Below are positions 20,185 through 28,595 of a stretch of 64,000 nt of DNA, one piece after another (the first letter of the stretch is position 1; each line of letters starts with the position of its first letter). The position numbers and the translations under genes are program-made. Location of the stretch: NCBI RefSeq assembly GCF_024707105.1, contig NZ_JANQAJ010000006.1:868001-932000 (forward strand), read 5' to 3'. Source of the stretch: Devosia ginsengisoli (GTDB taxonomy: Bacteria > Pseudomonadota > Alphaproteobacteria > Rhizobiales > Devosiaceae). The notes beneath the pieces were generated by a model. It was not told the origin of the DNA. It was given only the letters and a program-made list of their open reading frames with translations, and did not search any database.

Positions 20185-20853
20185 TCACGGCAGATATGCG
20201 CGAGGCGGCCAACTGCGTGAGGGCGTTGCGGGCTGGCTACGGGCGGATTTGCGCGCAGCGGCGCCGGCCGGGGCAAAGCCGAGCGCCGTCAGCCGCCGCT
20301 TCTGCACCGGCGACAGAGCCGGCCAGACGCTGGTGCGTTGAGCTTCGGTTAGCGCGCCGAATTCTTCCTGATGGGCCGTGCTGCGGCTCTGGATTTCGAA
20401 AATGCGCGGATCGATGGCGCGCGGCAATTGTGGCAGGGCGCCGAACAGCACGGCCGCACGCTGCGGCGAGAGCTGCAGGTTGCGGCCATAATAAACCAGC
20501 ACCTCCTCGAGGGCCGGATCGGCAACCGCCGCCCGCACTTCCCTGATGATATCATGGCAGGTCTGCTGCTTGAGCCGCGCGGTGAGGCCGTGAATCTGCG
20601 CGCGGGCCGAACGCGGCCCCAGCCGGAAATCGTCGAGCATGCCCCCGACCGGATAGCGGCCCACGCAACGCTGGCAGATCCACAGCCGCTCCGCCGCCCG
20701 CGCTACTTCATAGGTCAGCCTTTGCTCGGTCTGGCCGCAGAAATCGCAATTGCCCTGGAGCGCTACGTCGTCGCGGAGTTCCCAGGTGTAAGACCAGTCC
20801 TTGGGGTCTCCCACATATTCGCTCAGCGTGTAACGGATCCGGGTCATCGGCAT
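20185..20853 (-). CDS. hypothetical protein with N-terminal zinc-ribbon-like cysteines
   Basis: 222 residues. Two CxxC pairs, CDFCG near residue 36 and CQRC near residue 60, frame a 20-residue segment and look like a zinc ribbon. The rest (about 85-185) is predicted mostly helical (LTEAQRTSVWPALSPVQKRRLTALGF), and the tail is Arg/Pro/Ala-rich. No signal peptide or membrane helix. It stands alone between exoF and the SDR gene, and I do not recognise the family. A nucleic-acid or protein-binding role is possible from the zinc motif only. Confidence 0.75.
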   Translation of the reverse strand: MPMTRIRYTLSEYVGDPKDWSYTWELRDDVALQGNCDFCGQTEQRLTYEVARAAERLWICQRCVGRYPVGGMLDDFRLGPRSARAQIHGLTARLKQQTCHDIIREVRAAVADPALEEVLVYYGRNLQLSPQRAAVLFGALPQLPRAIDPRIFEIQSRSTAHQEEFGALTEAQRTSVWPALSPVQKRRLTALGFAPAGAAARKSARSQPATPSRSWPPRAYLP

Positions 20854-20957
20854 GTCTCTCTGTTCGTTGCGCGCGAACCCTCACGGGTACGTTATCTGCA
20901 ACACCAAAGATCGGCCGTTTCTTGGCAGGACTCCGTTATAACGTCGGACAGTCGCGA

Positions 20958-21806
20958 TTAACGACGCCTCGTGGCCTGATTGATCTGCTGCCACGTCGCG
21001 ATATCGGTTTTGAGGTTGGTGACGGCATAGCCACCGCCCACCGCGAGACCCATGAGACCGTCGGCCTTGGGCTCGCCTGATATAGATGGCCGGGCCAGAT
21101 TGTCCTCCGGCCGATCGCTGGTTGAAAATCCGAGTTCGGCGAGCCCGCTATTGTCAAAGAACGGTTCGGCGCAATCGGCCGTCGCGAAGACGGCGCGGTG
21201 CCCGAGTTCGGGCCGCTGCAGCCCACGCGCGGCGAGGTCGGCCACATCCCGGAAGCTGGTCCACATATGCGTGCAGCGTTCGTCGGTGACCGCCGGCCCG
21301 CAATTGCCGATCCGCAGCGAGAGCGCACTGAAGCCGTGGGCATCGGCCAGATGCGCCACTGCCGCCTCGCCGAAAATCTTGCTGACCGCGTACCAGCCGT
21401 CGGGCCGGGGCGGATCGGTTTCCTGCACCAGTTCGCCGCGGGGATAAAAGCCCCAGCCGTGATGGCTGCTGGCATAGACGAAGTGACTGCCGCCCTCGGC
21501 GACGAAGGCCTCCAGCAGCCGCACCAGCCCGCGATAATTGCTGTCGATCGTGTCCTCGAAGCTGACGGTGAAACCATGCGCGCAGGCCAGATGGATCACC
21601 CCGGTGACGCCGGCCATGGCCTCGGCCAGCACGGCGCGGTCGCTCAGATTGCCGACCACCACCCGTTCGTTGCCGGCAAGGTCGCCCGGCGCGGTGCGGT
21701 CGAGCAGCACGATCTCGGCAAAGCGCTCGGCGAGATAGGGCCGGATGCCGCTGCCCACCAGGCCGCTGGCGCCTGTGAGCAGAATTCTCTCATGCTGTAT
21801 GGTCAT
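20958..21806 (-). CDS. NAD-dependent SDR, uronate dehydrogenase-like
   Basis: 282 residues; extended SDR with ILLTGASGLVGSGIRPYL (Rossmann GxxGxxG), HLACAHG, YASSHHGWGF (catalytic Ser) and DGWYAVSKIFGE (YxxxK). The pattern of GVIHLA, SSHH and SKIFGE with LRIGNC matches uronate dehydrogenases, which oxidise glucuronate or galacturonate to aldarolactones. It is last in a leftward operon with RraA-like, NTF2-like, YciI-like and IclR/SMP-30 genes. The neighbouring operon carries an enolase-superfamily dehydratase and an aldose epimerase, which supports a uronic-acid or related sugar substrate. Confidence 0.8.
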   Translation of the reverse strand: MTIQHERILLTGASGLVGSGIRPYLAERFAEIVLLDRTAPGDLAGNERVVVGNLSDRAVLAEAMAGVTGVIHLACAHGFTVSFEDTIDSNYRGLVRLLEAFVAEGGSHFVYASSHHGWGFYPRGELVQETDPPRPDGWYAVSKIFGEAAVAHLADAHGFSALSLRIGNCGPAVTDERCTHMWTSFRDVADLAARGLQRPELGHRAVFATADCAEPFFDNSGLAELGFSTSDRPEDNLARPSISGEPKADGLMGLAVGGGYAVTNLKTDIATWQQINQATRRR

Positions 21807-21839
21807 CTTCTGTCCAGTATTGAATTTCGTCGGGCCACT

Positions 21840-23531
21840 TCAGTCGGGAAAGCTGAAGGCGGCCACGGGCTCGGCGACGCCGGCCACCGATGATTGCAGG
21901 GCCAGCAGGCGACCGGATTGGGAGGCATTGCGCAGCGTCTCGGTGGAAAGGCCGGAGCGCGCGCTGGTGATGTAAAGCGTCGACAGGTCGGGGCCGCCGA
22001 AGGCCAGGCTCGTGGGCGTCGGCACCGGCAGCGGCACGACATGTTCGAATTCGCCGTCTTCATCGAGCCGCACCACGCTCCAGCCGTCATAGGCGCCAAC
22101 CCAGAGCCGGTCATTGGCGTCGAGCGTCAGGCCCATCGGCGCGCCCGTGGCTTCCGGCAGGCGGCTGAACACGCGTTTGCGGCCATCGGCCTCGCTCATC
22201 ACATAGATCGTGTTGCGCGCCGGCACCGAGGCATAGAAGGCCGTGCCGTCGCTGCTGATGGCTAGGCTGGTGACTTCCCCGCTGATTTCCCAGACCGGAT
22301 CGCCCGGTCCGGCGGGGGTGAACTGGCCGATAGCAGAGATATTCCGCTCGGTATTGAAGACGGCAACCCAGACGCGACCCCGCTGGTCCGTCCGCACCGC
22401 CCGGGCCTGGAACTGGGCGTCGAAATGCAGTTGCCGCTGGGTGCCGTCGCGCCGCACCAGGATCGCCCCGCCACGGGTGAACAGCACGACCCCGTCATGG
22501 GTCAGGAAGGCGCAGTCGATACGGCGATCGAGCGTATCCAGCGTTATGGCGGTCGGCGTTGCATCGTACCAATGCACGGTCGGCCCGAGCTGGTCGATCC
22601 AGACCACGGCGCCCGCCTGGGCATGCCATAGCGCCGAGGCGCCGAGAAAGGCCTGGGCCGAGGTGATGGCCGTCGCGGGGGAAATGTCGCTGGTCGTTAC
22701 CGCGCTGGTCCGGTTCAGTTCCTGGGAAATGCGCTGCGTGGCAGCCGCCAGTTCGTAGCCGAGCTGTTCGGCCCGGTGCGGCGTGATCCGGAATGTCGGT
22801 CCTGCCACGCTGATCGCACCGATCGGCTGACCCACGGCATTGAGAATGGCCGCGCCGGCACAGCGCGTGCCTTCGAGGATTTCCTCGTCGTCGATGGCAA
22901 AGCCGCGCGCCCTGACAATGTCGAGCTGCGCCAGCAATTGCGGCACATCGGTAATGGTCTTGTCGGTGAAGCGTTGCAGCGGCTGGTTGAGCAGGGCCGT
23001 GACCTGGGCAGTGCTGAGATGGGACAGCATGGCCTTGCCCTGCGAGGTGCAATGCACCGGCTTGGTCACGCCGAGCGCGGCGGCCGAGCGATGCGAATGG
23101 GCGCCGTCGAACCGCCCGAGCGAGCGCATTTTGCCCTCGTGCATGACCGCCAGATAGGAGGTTTCCCCGGTCATGTCGCGCAGGCGGCGCAATTCGCCCG
23201 CCGCCACCGAGACGAGGTCGCTCGACGACCACACATTCTGCGCCAGTTCGATCAGGTGAAAGCCCAGGGAATAGGTCTGCCGGCCCGGATCGGTGCGGAC
23301 CAGGCCCCGCGCCTGCAAAGCTGCCAGGATGCGGTAGAGCGTTGCCCGCGGCATGCCGGTGCGGCGCGCCAGGTCGGCCGAATCGAGCAGCCCCGGTTCT
23401 TCCCCGATGTGATCGAGCAGGTCGAATGCCTTTTGCAGCACCGCCGTGCCGGCCAGCGCGGATTTTTTCTGGGAATCCGGGCTCCAGTTGTCGTCGAGGG
23501 TGGTGACCACCGGCTGGGTCGTCACTGTCAT
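21840..23531 (-). CDS. IclR-family regulator fused to an SMP-30/gluconolactonase-like domain
   Basis: 563 residues. The IclR winged helix lies at about 26-90 (LLDSADLARRTGMPRATLYRIL) and the IclR effector domain at about 105-270 (TSYLAVMHEGK, CTSQGKAMLSHL, CAGAAILN). A six-bladed SMP-30-like beta-propeller follows at about 290-560, with clear family text (DRLWVGAYDGWSVVRLDEDG; TSLAFGG; LYITSAR). Aligned by eye with human SMP-30, the four metal ligands are replaced: Glu18 by Ala298, Asn103 by Arg377, Asn154 by Thr421 and Asp204 by Met466. The propeller is therefore probably a sensor, not a lactonase. It sits in the leftward operon facing the ABC-transporter promoter, where two matching sites lie. 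Confidence 0.88.
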   Translation of the reverse strand: MTVTTQPVVTTLDDNWSPDSQKKSALAGTAVLQKAFDLLDHIGEEPGLLDSADLARRTGMPRATLYRILAALQARGLVRTDPGRQTYSLGFHLIELAQNVWSSSDLVSVAAGELRRLRDMTGETSYLAVMHEGKMRSLGRFDGAHSHRSAAALGVTKPVHCTSQGKAMLSHLSTAQVTALLNQPLQRFTDKTITDVPQLLAQLDIVRARGFAIDDEEILEGTRCAGAAILNAVGQPIGAISVAGPTFRITPHRAEQLGYELAAATQRISQELNRTSAVTTSDISPATAITSAQAFLGASALWHAQAGAVVWIDQLGPTVHWYDATPTAITLDTLDRRIDCAFLTHDGVVLFTRGGAILVRRDGTQRQLHFDAQFQARAVRTDQRGRVWVAVFNTERNISAIGQFTPAGPGDPVWEISGEVTSLAISSDGTAFYASVPARNTIYVMSEADGRKRVFSRLPEATGAPMGLTLDANDRLWVGAYDGWSVVRLDEDGEFEHVVPLPVPTPTSLAFGGPDLSTLYITSARSGLSTETLRNASQSGRLLALQSSVAGVAEPVAAFSFPD

Positions 23532-23562
23532 GCTCTTGCCTCGCGCTGCATGCCGGTACGGC

Positions 23563-23859
23563 CTAGGCGGAGTGCCACGCCACGCGCCGGAAGGGAAGGA
23601 TATCGATATCCTTCCATACGCCCTGCTGGTAGTAAATCTCGCTGGCGATCAGCGCGTCGAGCGCGGCGCGATCGGGCACTTCGCAGAGCACGATGGAGCC
23701 GATCATCCGGCCCGCCTCGTCGAGCATGGCCCCGCCATCGATGATCACGCCTTCGGCCTTCAATTCGTGAATGCGTTCCATATGTGCCGCGCGATTGGCG
23801 AGACGCCGGTCCAGCGTGCCCTCGGCGGTGTCGTCGCGTGCGATGATGGTGAACTGCAT
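23563..23859 (-). CDS. YciI-family protein
   Basis: 98 residues from ATG 23859 (MQFTIIARDDTAEGT), 7 nt after the upstream stop. A longer frame exists to 23922 but overlaps the upstream gene. Conserved YciI features are the N-terminal FTIIARD strand, RAAHMERIHELKAEG (conserved His) and DIDILPFRRV. These small dimeric ferredoxin-fold proteins often accompany catabolic operons; the reaction is unknown. Confidence 0.85.
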   Translation of the reverse strand: MQFTIIARDDTAEGTLDRRLANRAAHMERIHELKAEGVIIDGGAMLDEAGRMIGSIVLCEVPDRAALDALIASEIYYQQGVWKDIDILPFRRVAWHSA

Positions 23860-23866
23860 GTCGGCC

Positions 23867-24346
23867 TCAATCGAGTTTGGGCGGGGCGGAGGGTGGCGCA
23901 AGGTGATAGCCGCGCGCGGCATAGTCGAAATCGTGCAACCCGTTCACCGCATTGGTCCGGTCGACCGGGGAGGCGTAATAGGCGCGGATTTCGCTGATGC
24001 GGGTGATATCTTCGTTGAAGATGTACCATTCGTCGCCGCGCAGCACCTGGTCGACGCCGGTCTTCCAATGCGTCCACTCGATCACCGCCTCGTGGCCATC
24101 GGCTCCGGCCAGCACCTTTTCGATGGTCCAGCGCGAACCCAGCGTCCTGACGCACCACACCCAGCCGTCGGCAATGGCCTCGGCGCCGCGCCAGGGCGCG
24201 CCGGGCAGGCCGGGCGGGAAATAATGCACCGCGTCTTGGGTGAAGCAGGCGATCAGTTCCGCCCGGTCGGCGGCGTTGCAGGCGGCAAAATAGCGCCGGA
24301 TCAGGGCTTCCGCCCGGGCTGCCGGCGTGGCCGCGGAAGCGCTCAT
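23867..24346 (-). CDS. NTF2-like / SnoaL-like protein
   Basis: 159 residues from ATG 24346, overlapping the RraA-like stop by 4 nt (ATGA). The cystatin-like fold is suggested by ALIRRYFAACNAADRAELIACF with FTQDAVHYFPPG, and by the later VIEWTHWKTG. Such domains serve as isomerases, dehydratases or ligand binders; the substrate is unknown. Co-transcription with RraA-like, YciI-like and SDR genes suggests a role in the same sugar-acid pathway. Confidence 0.82.
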   Translation of the reverse strand: MSASAATPAARAEALIRRYFAACNAADRAELIACFTQDAVHYFPPGLPGAPWRGAEAIADGWVWCVRTLGSRWTIEKVLAGADGHEAVIEWTHWKTGVDQVLRGDEWYIFNEDITRISEIRAYYASPVDRTNAVNGLHDFDYAARGYHLAPPSAPPKLD

Positions 24347-25083
24347 TTCGCCACCGGACGCGCGCGCCATTCGGCATATTCGCGCAGCGTTTCCTCATTG
24401 GGCGGGTAGGTGCCCCAGAGGGAGGCACCCGCGTCGATCTTGGTGAAGAGGAATTGCTCGCGCAGTTCCTGCTCGTGGCTGTCCTGGGCGACCTCTTCAG
24501 CGATCTGGCGCGGAATCACCACCACGCCATCGGAATCGCCGACGATGATATCGCCGGGATAGACGGCGACGCCGGCGCAGCCGATCGGCAATTGCATGTC
24601 CGCTGCGCGATGGAAGGCCGGACGGGTCGATGCCGTGCGCCCGGCGCAAAAGGCGGGCAGCGTCATCTGGGAAATTTCGTTGCCGTCCCGGAAAGCGCCA
24701 TCGGTGACGGCAGCGGCAACGCCCTTGCGCAGCATCCGCGTCATCAGCATGTTGCCCGCGGAGGCGGCGCGCACGTCATTGCGGCTGTCGATAACCAGCA
24801 CTTGGCCGGCCCCGATCGCTTCGACGGCTTCCCACTGGATATTGTCTTCGCCCCGCTTGTTCAGGTCGCCGAGATCCCAGTCGCGATCCTCGCGTGACGG
24901 AATGAAGCGAAGCGTGAAGGCTTCGCCGGCAAATGAGGCCGCGTTCGGATTGAGCGGCGTCAGGCCGACCAGAAACTGCTGGCGATAATTGCGCTTGAAC
25001 AACTGCGTTGTGATCGTTGCCGTGCTGCAAGCCTTCAGCATGTCGAGCATGCTCGCCGTCATGGGCTGGTCCACCTTTGTCAC
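24343..25083 (-). CDS. RraA-family protein (HMG/CHA aldolase or oxaloacetate decarboxylase-like)
   Basis: 246 residues from GTG 25083, supported by GGAGGT about 7 nt upstream. The RraA fold is shown by DVRAASAGNMLMTRMLRKG with VAAAVTDGAFRDG (the Arg-Asp metal-site motif) and CAGVAVYPGDIIVGDSDGVVVIP. Relatives include 4-hydroxy-4-methyl-2-oxoglutarate aldolases, oxaloacetate decarboxylases and sugar-acid lyases or dehydratases. It is first in the leftward operon, so its promoter lies in the 25084-25337 divergent region. A role in true RNase E control is unlikely in this context. Confidence 0.86.
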   Translation of the reverse strand: MTKVDQPMTASMLDMLKACSTATITTQLFKRNYRQQFLVGLTPLNPNAASFAGEAFTLRFIPSREDRDWDLGDLNKRGEDNIQWEAVEAIGAGQVLVIDSRNDVRAASAGNMLMTRMLRKGVAAAVTDGAFRDGNEISQMTLPAFCAGRTASTRPAFHRAADMQLPIGCAGVAVYPGDIIVGDSDGVVVIPRQIAEEVAQDSHEQELREQFLFTKIDAGASLWGTYPPNEETLREYAEWRARPVAK

Positions 25084-25127
25084 TCTTGTACCTCCGAAAA
25101 CCCGGCGCCCGCTGCCGCAACGCACAC

Positions 25128-25142
25128 TCTCACATTTTGAGA
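25128..25142. promoter_or_regulatory. operator-like site 1, divergent RraA / ABC promoter
   Basis: TCTCACATTTTGAGA, with TCTCA/TGAGA arms. A near-copy lies 108 bp away at 25236-25250. It sits 45 bp upstream of the RraA-like start. It is a likely target of the IclR/SMP-30 regulator encoded in the same operon, by position. Confidence 0.55.
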
Positions 25143-25235
25143 TTGTTTGTCGCAGCAGCAGAACTTCCTACGCGTAAAGCATACACTTGGCTCGGCGGCG
25201 CAACAGCCCTGGCGATAGGGGTCGTTTTCGTCTGA

Positions 25236-25250
25236 TCTCACATTGTAAGA
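25236..25250. promoter_or_regulatory. operator-like site 2, divergent RraA / ABC promoter
   Basis: TCTCACATTGTAAGA matches site 1 (25128-25142) at 13 of 15 bases in the same orientation. It lies 88 bp upstream of the solute-binding-protein gene. The 108-bp spacing would allow looping between two regulator dimers. Confidence 0.55.
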
Positions 25251-25337
25251 GTGCTTGGCGGCGCCTGCGTGACTTTCTGTGGCCGCTGCCGGGTTTTGCC
25301 CATACATTTCCCGGCACTGAATGCCAGGGAGGTTGGA

Positions 25338-26537
25338 ATGGCCAAGCAGTCACACGGAACTATCTCGCGCCACCGCAAAGCGCGAGCCAATGCAATCGGT
25401 ATGCTGATGGCGAGCGTGGCCATGGCGGCTGTCGCGATGCCCTCGTCCGCCATGGCGGATGGCGTCCAGATCAACGTGATCGACGTTTCGGGAAATCTGG
25501 CGCTCACCCAGCAGGTGTTCGACAATTATCTCGCCGCCAATCCCGAAAAGGTGTCGCGCTTCACCTTCACCAAGGCCCCGGCGCCCGAGCTGGCCGGCAA
25601 GATCCAGGCGATGCAGAACGCCAATCGTATGGATATCGACATCGTGCTGACCGGGGCCGACGGCCTCGCCGCCGGCATGCAGCTCGGTCTCTGGGAAGAC
25701 CTGACCCCCTATATCGACCAGATCGGTGACCCCAACGAGGTCCTCAATCCCGGCGCGGTGACGCTGCAGGCCCTCGCCGACATGCAGGGTGTGGTGATCG
25801 CCTATTCCCAGCAGGGTCCCTTCATCGAATACATGCCTGATCGGGTGTCCGATGTGCCCGGTACGGCCGAAGAGTTGCTGGCCTGGTGCAAGGCCAATCC
25901 CAACAAGCTGATCTATGCGCGCCCGGCCAATTCCGGCGCCGGCCGCACCTTCCTGATGGGCCTGCCCTTCATCCTGGGCGATTCCGATCCCAAGGATCCG
26001 ATCAACGGCTGGGACAAGACCTGGGCATATCTGGCGGAGCTCAATACCTGCATTGAATACTATCCGTCGGGCACCTCGACCACGTTCAAGGAACTCGGCA
26101 ACGGGACCCGCGATATCGCCATCACCAGCATGGGCTGGGACATCAATCCGCGCTATCTCGGCACGGTTCCCGCCAGCGCCGAAGTGGCGATCCTCGACAA
26201 CACGACGTTTATCGGTGACGGCCATCTCTTCAGCATTCCCAAGGGATTGAGCGAAGAACGCCGGGCCGTTGCCATCGATGTGCTCAAGTTCATGCTGCAG
26301 CCCGAACAGCAGGCCATCACCTACGATGCCGGCTATCTCTATCCGGGTCCGTCGGTGAAGGGGGTCACTATCGATATGGCGCCTGAAGAGAGCCAGCAGG
26401 TGATGGCCGAGTTCGGTCGCCCCATGTATGACGAGCTCATCGAAACCACGCCGATCGACGTCATCCTCGAGCCTGATCTCATGATCGAAGCGTTCCGCAA
26501 GTGGGACGAGGAGATCGGTGCCGGCAAGGGCGACTAA
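25338..26537 (+). CDS. ABC transporter solute-binding protein (PotD/Fe-type family)
   Basis: 399 residues. Start ATG 25338 is chosen for GGAGG at 25328-25332. A long signal peptide (about 1-40, ending MPSSAMADG) indicates periplasmic location. The mature protein resembles extracellular solute-binding proteins of the spermidine/iron/2-aminoethylphosphonate group (VLTGADGLAAGMQLGLWEDL; RPANSGAGRTFLMGLPFI). It heads an operon with PotA/B/C-type components and sugar-acid enzymes, so a sugar acid or related carboxylate is a better guess than a polyamine. A hairpin follows at 26562. Confidence 0.86.
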   Translation: MAKQSHGTISRHRKARANAIGMLMASVAMAAVAMPSSAMADGVQINVIDVSGNLALTQQVFDNYLAANPEKVSRFTFTKAPAPELAGKIQAMQNANRMDIDIVLTGADGLAAGMQLGLWEDLTPYIDQIGDPNEVLNPGAVTLQALADMQGVVIAYSQQGPFIEYMPDRVSDVPGTAEELLAWCKANPNKLIYARPANSGAGRTFLMGLPFILGDSDPKDPINGWDKTWAYLAELNTCIEYYPSGTSTTFKELGNGTRDIAITSMGWDINPRYLGTVPASAEVAILDNTTFIGDGHLFSIPKGLSEERRAVAIDVLKFMLQPEQQAITYDAGYLYPGPSVKGVTIDMAPEESQQVMAEFGRPMYDELIETTPIDVILEPDLMIEAFRKWDEEIGAGKGD

Positions 26538-26561
26538 ATCCGTTCTGACCTAACTCAACCG

Positions 26562-26586
26562 CCGCGCGGCCCTGCTGGTCGCGCGG
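26562..26586 (+). terminator. intercistronic hairpin after the solute-binding-protein gene
   Basis: CCGCGCG, 11-nt loop, CGCGCGG, followed by TGTATTTTCC, located between the binding-protein stop and the ATPase start. It may be a partial terminator or 3' stabiliser that keeps binding-protein mRNA in excess. Confidence 0.5.
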
Positions 26587-26611
26587 TGTATTTTCCCTCG
26601 GGAGAGCCAGT

Positions 26612-27676
26612 GTGTTCCAGCAACTTGAGATGAAATCCATCACCCGCTCGTTCGGCGATTATCAGGCCCTGTCGAGCATGAATCTGTCGATCAAGGCTGG
26701 CGAGTTCGTCTCTCTGCTCGGGCCATCCGGCTGTGGCAAGTCCACGGCCCTGAACTGCCTTTCCGGCCTGCTGCCGCTGACGGCGGGTGAAATCTGGCTC
26801 GATGACCGCCGCATCGATACGCTGCCGCCCGAGCGGCGCGGCTTCGGCATGGTCTTCCAGAACTACGCCCTGTTTCCGCATATGAGCGCGAAGAAGAATA
26901 TCCGGTTCGGCCTTGAAATGCGCAAGGTGTCCGCCGCCGATCAGAGCCGGCGCGTGGACAGCGCCCTGTCGCTGGTGCGCCTGCAGCAGCATGCCGACAA
27001 ATTGCCCGGCCAGCTTTCGGGTGGCCAGCAGCAGCGTGTTGCCATTGCCCGCGCCATCGTCATCGAGCCGCCGCTGGTGCTGATGGATGAGCCGCTCTCC
27101 AATCTCGATGCTGCACTCAGGATCGAAATGCGCGAGGAAATCCTGCGCATTCACCAGACGCTGGGGCTGACCACCATCTATGTCACCCACGACCAGGACG
27201 AGGCGCTTGCCATGTCCGACCGTATCGTGGTGATGAAGGAAGGCGTCATGCAGCAGCAGGGCGCGCCGCAGGAGCTCTACAATCGCCCGATCAATATCGA
27301 TGTGGCGCTGTTCATGGGCTATCGCAACCTGCTCGACGTGACCGCGACCGCCGCGCCGCGCGCCGGGCGCCTCAAAGTCAGCCACAAGGGCGCGGATTTG
27401 GACGCGACCGCCCTGACCGACATTGCCGATGGCCCGCTGATCGCCGCGTTCAAGCCGGATGATGTGGTATTTTCCGATAGCGGCCTGCCCGCAACCGTCG
27501 ACAGCGTCATCTATGGCGGCCGCGACAGCACGGTGAAGCTCGATCTCGAACATGGCGGCCAGATCCATGCCCGCGTGAGCGATGCGGTTCGCCCCGGCGA
27601 CCGCGTGCATGTTTCGGTGCCGGCCGAGCATCTGCTGGTCTATCCCCGGCCGGCCCAGCCCATCGCGAGGCCGTGA
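26612..27676 (+). CDS. ABC transporter ATP-binding protein (PotA-like)
   Basis: 354 residues from GTG 26612 with GGGAGAG upstream. Walker A is GPSGCGKST, the signature is [15 protein letters not shown], Walker [14 protein letters not shown], and the switch His is in [11 protein letters not shown]-terminal TOBE-like regulatory domain (about 245-350) follows, as in PotA/MalK-type ATPases. It powers the importer formed with the preceding binding protein and the next two permeases. Confidence 0.93.
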   Translation: MFQQLEMKSITRSFGDYQALSSMNLSIKAGEFVSLLGPSGCGKSTALNCLSGLLPLTAGEIWLDDRRIDTLPPERRGFGMVFQNYALFPHMSAKKNIRFGLEMRKVSAADQSRRVDSALSLVRLQQHADKLPGQLSGGQQQRVAIARAIVIEPPLVLMDEPLSNLDAALRIEMREEILRIHQTLGLTTIYVTHDQDEALAMSDRIVVMKEGVMQQQGAPQELYNRPINIDVALFMGYRNLLDVTATAAPRAGRLKVSHKGADLDATALTDIADGPLIAAFKPDDVVFSDSGLPATVDSVIYGGRDSTVKLDLEHGGQIHARVSDAVRPGDRVHVSVPAEHLLVYPRPAQPIARP

Positions 27677-27677
27677 C

Positions 27678-28595
27678 ATGACCAGCGAAACCATTGCAGC
27701 CTCGACGGCATCGCGCAGCGCAAACGCCGATCCCTCGACGGTTGCCGGCCGCGACCTGCGCCTGTTGATGATCGTGCCGGGCGTTCTGGTGATCGTCGGG
27801 CTCTTCGTCTATCCGTTCATCTACGGCTTCATTTCCTCGTTCAATCCGCAGGGCGAGAATGCGGAATGGCTCGCCAACTACCAGCGCTTCTTCAGCGAAC
27901 CGCGTCTTTACGAGACCGTCGGCAAGACGCTGTGGCTCGCTTTGCCGGTCACCATCCTCAATGTGGGGCTGGCCGTGCCCTTTGCCTTCATGCTGCGCAC
28001 GCCGTCGCGGGGGCAGCGCCTGCTGTCCACCCTGCTGGTCATTCCGATGACGCTGGGCACCGTTCTGGTCGCCGAAGGGCTGATGCTCTATCTGGCGCCC
28101 AATGGCTGGCTGAACCGCAGCCTCCTCGAACTGGGCCTGCTGGGCTCGCCGCTGCGCCTGCTCAACAATTACTGGGGCGTGGCGCTTTCCCTGCTGATCA
28201 CGGGCTTTCCCTTCGCCTTCATGATGATGCTGTCCTATACGACCGGCATCGATCCGACCCTGGCGCGCGCCGCCGCCACCCTGGGCGCCTCGCCGATGGA
28301 ACAGTTCCGCCGCATCTATCTGCCGCTGCTGGTTCCGGGGCTCACCATCACCTTCTGCCTCACCTTCGTGCAGGCTTTCGCCGTGTTTCCATCGGCGGTG
28401 CTGCTGGGGGCGCCAGCCGGGGCGACACGCGTCATTTCCATCGCCGCCTATGAAATGGCCTATGAGGAATACAACTGGTCGATGGCCTCGACCGTGGCGA
28501 TGGTGATGGGTGCGACGCAACTGGTCATCGTCGGCATCGTGCTTGGCCTGCGCCAGTTTTCCTATCGTGGCCCCGTTGTTGGAGGAAAAGGGTGA
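27678..28595 (+). CDS. ABC transporter permease (PotB-like)
   Basis: 305 residues from ATG 27678, 1 nt after the ATPase stop. About six membrane helices follow an N-terminal cytoplasmic tail, and the EAA loop is ARAAATLGASPMEQFRRIYLP. It forms the heterodimeric channel with the next gene, which it overlaps by one base (TGATG). Confidence 0.91.
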   Translation: MTSETIAASTASRSANADPSTVAGRDLRLLMIVPGVLVIVGLFVYPFIYGFISSFNPQGENAEWLANYQRFFSEPRLYETVGKTLWLALPVTILNVGLAVPFAFMLRTPSRGQRLLSTLLVIPMTLGTVLVAEGLMLYLAPNGWLNRSLLELGLLGSPLRLLNNYWGVALSLLITGFPFAFMMMLSYTTGIDPTLARAAATLGASPMEQFRRIYLPLLVPGLTITFCLTFVQAFAVFPSAVLLGAPAGATRVISIAAYEMAYEEYNWSMASTVAMVMGATQLVIVGIVLGLRQFSYRGPVVGGKG

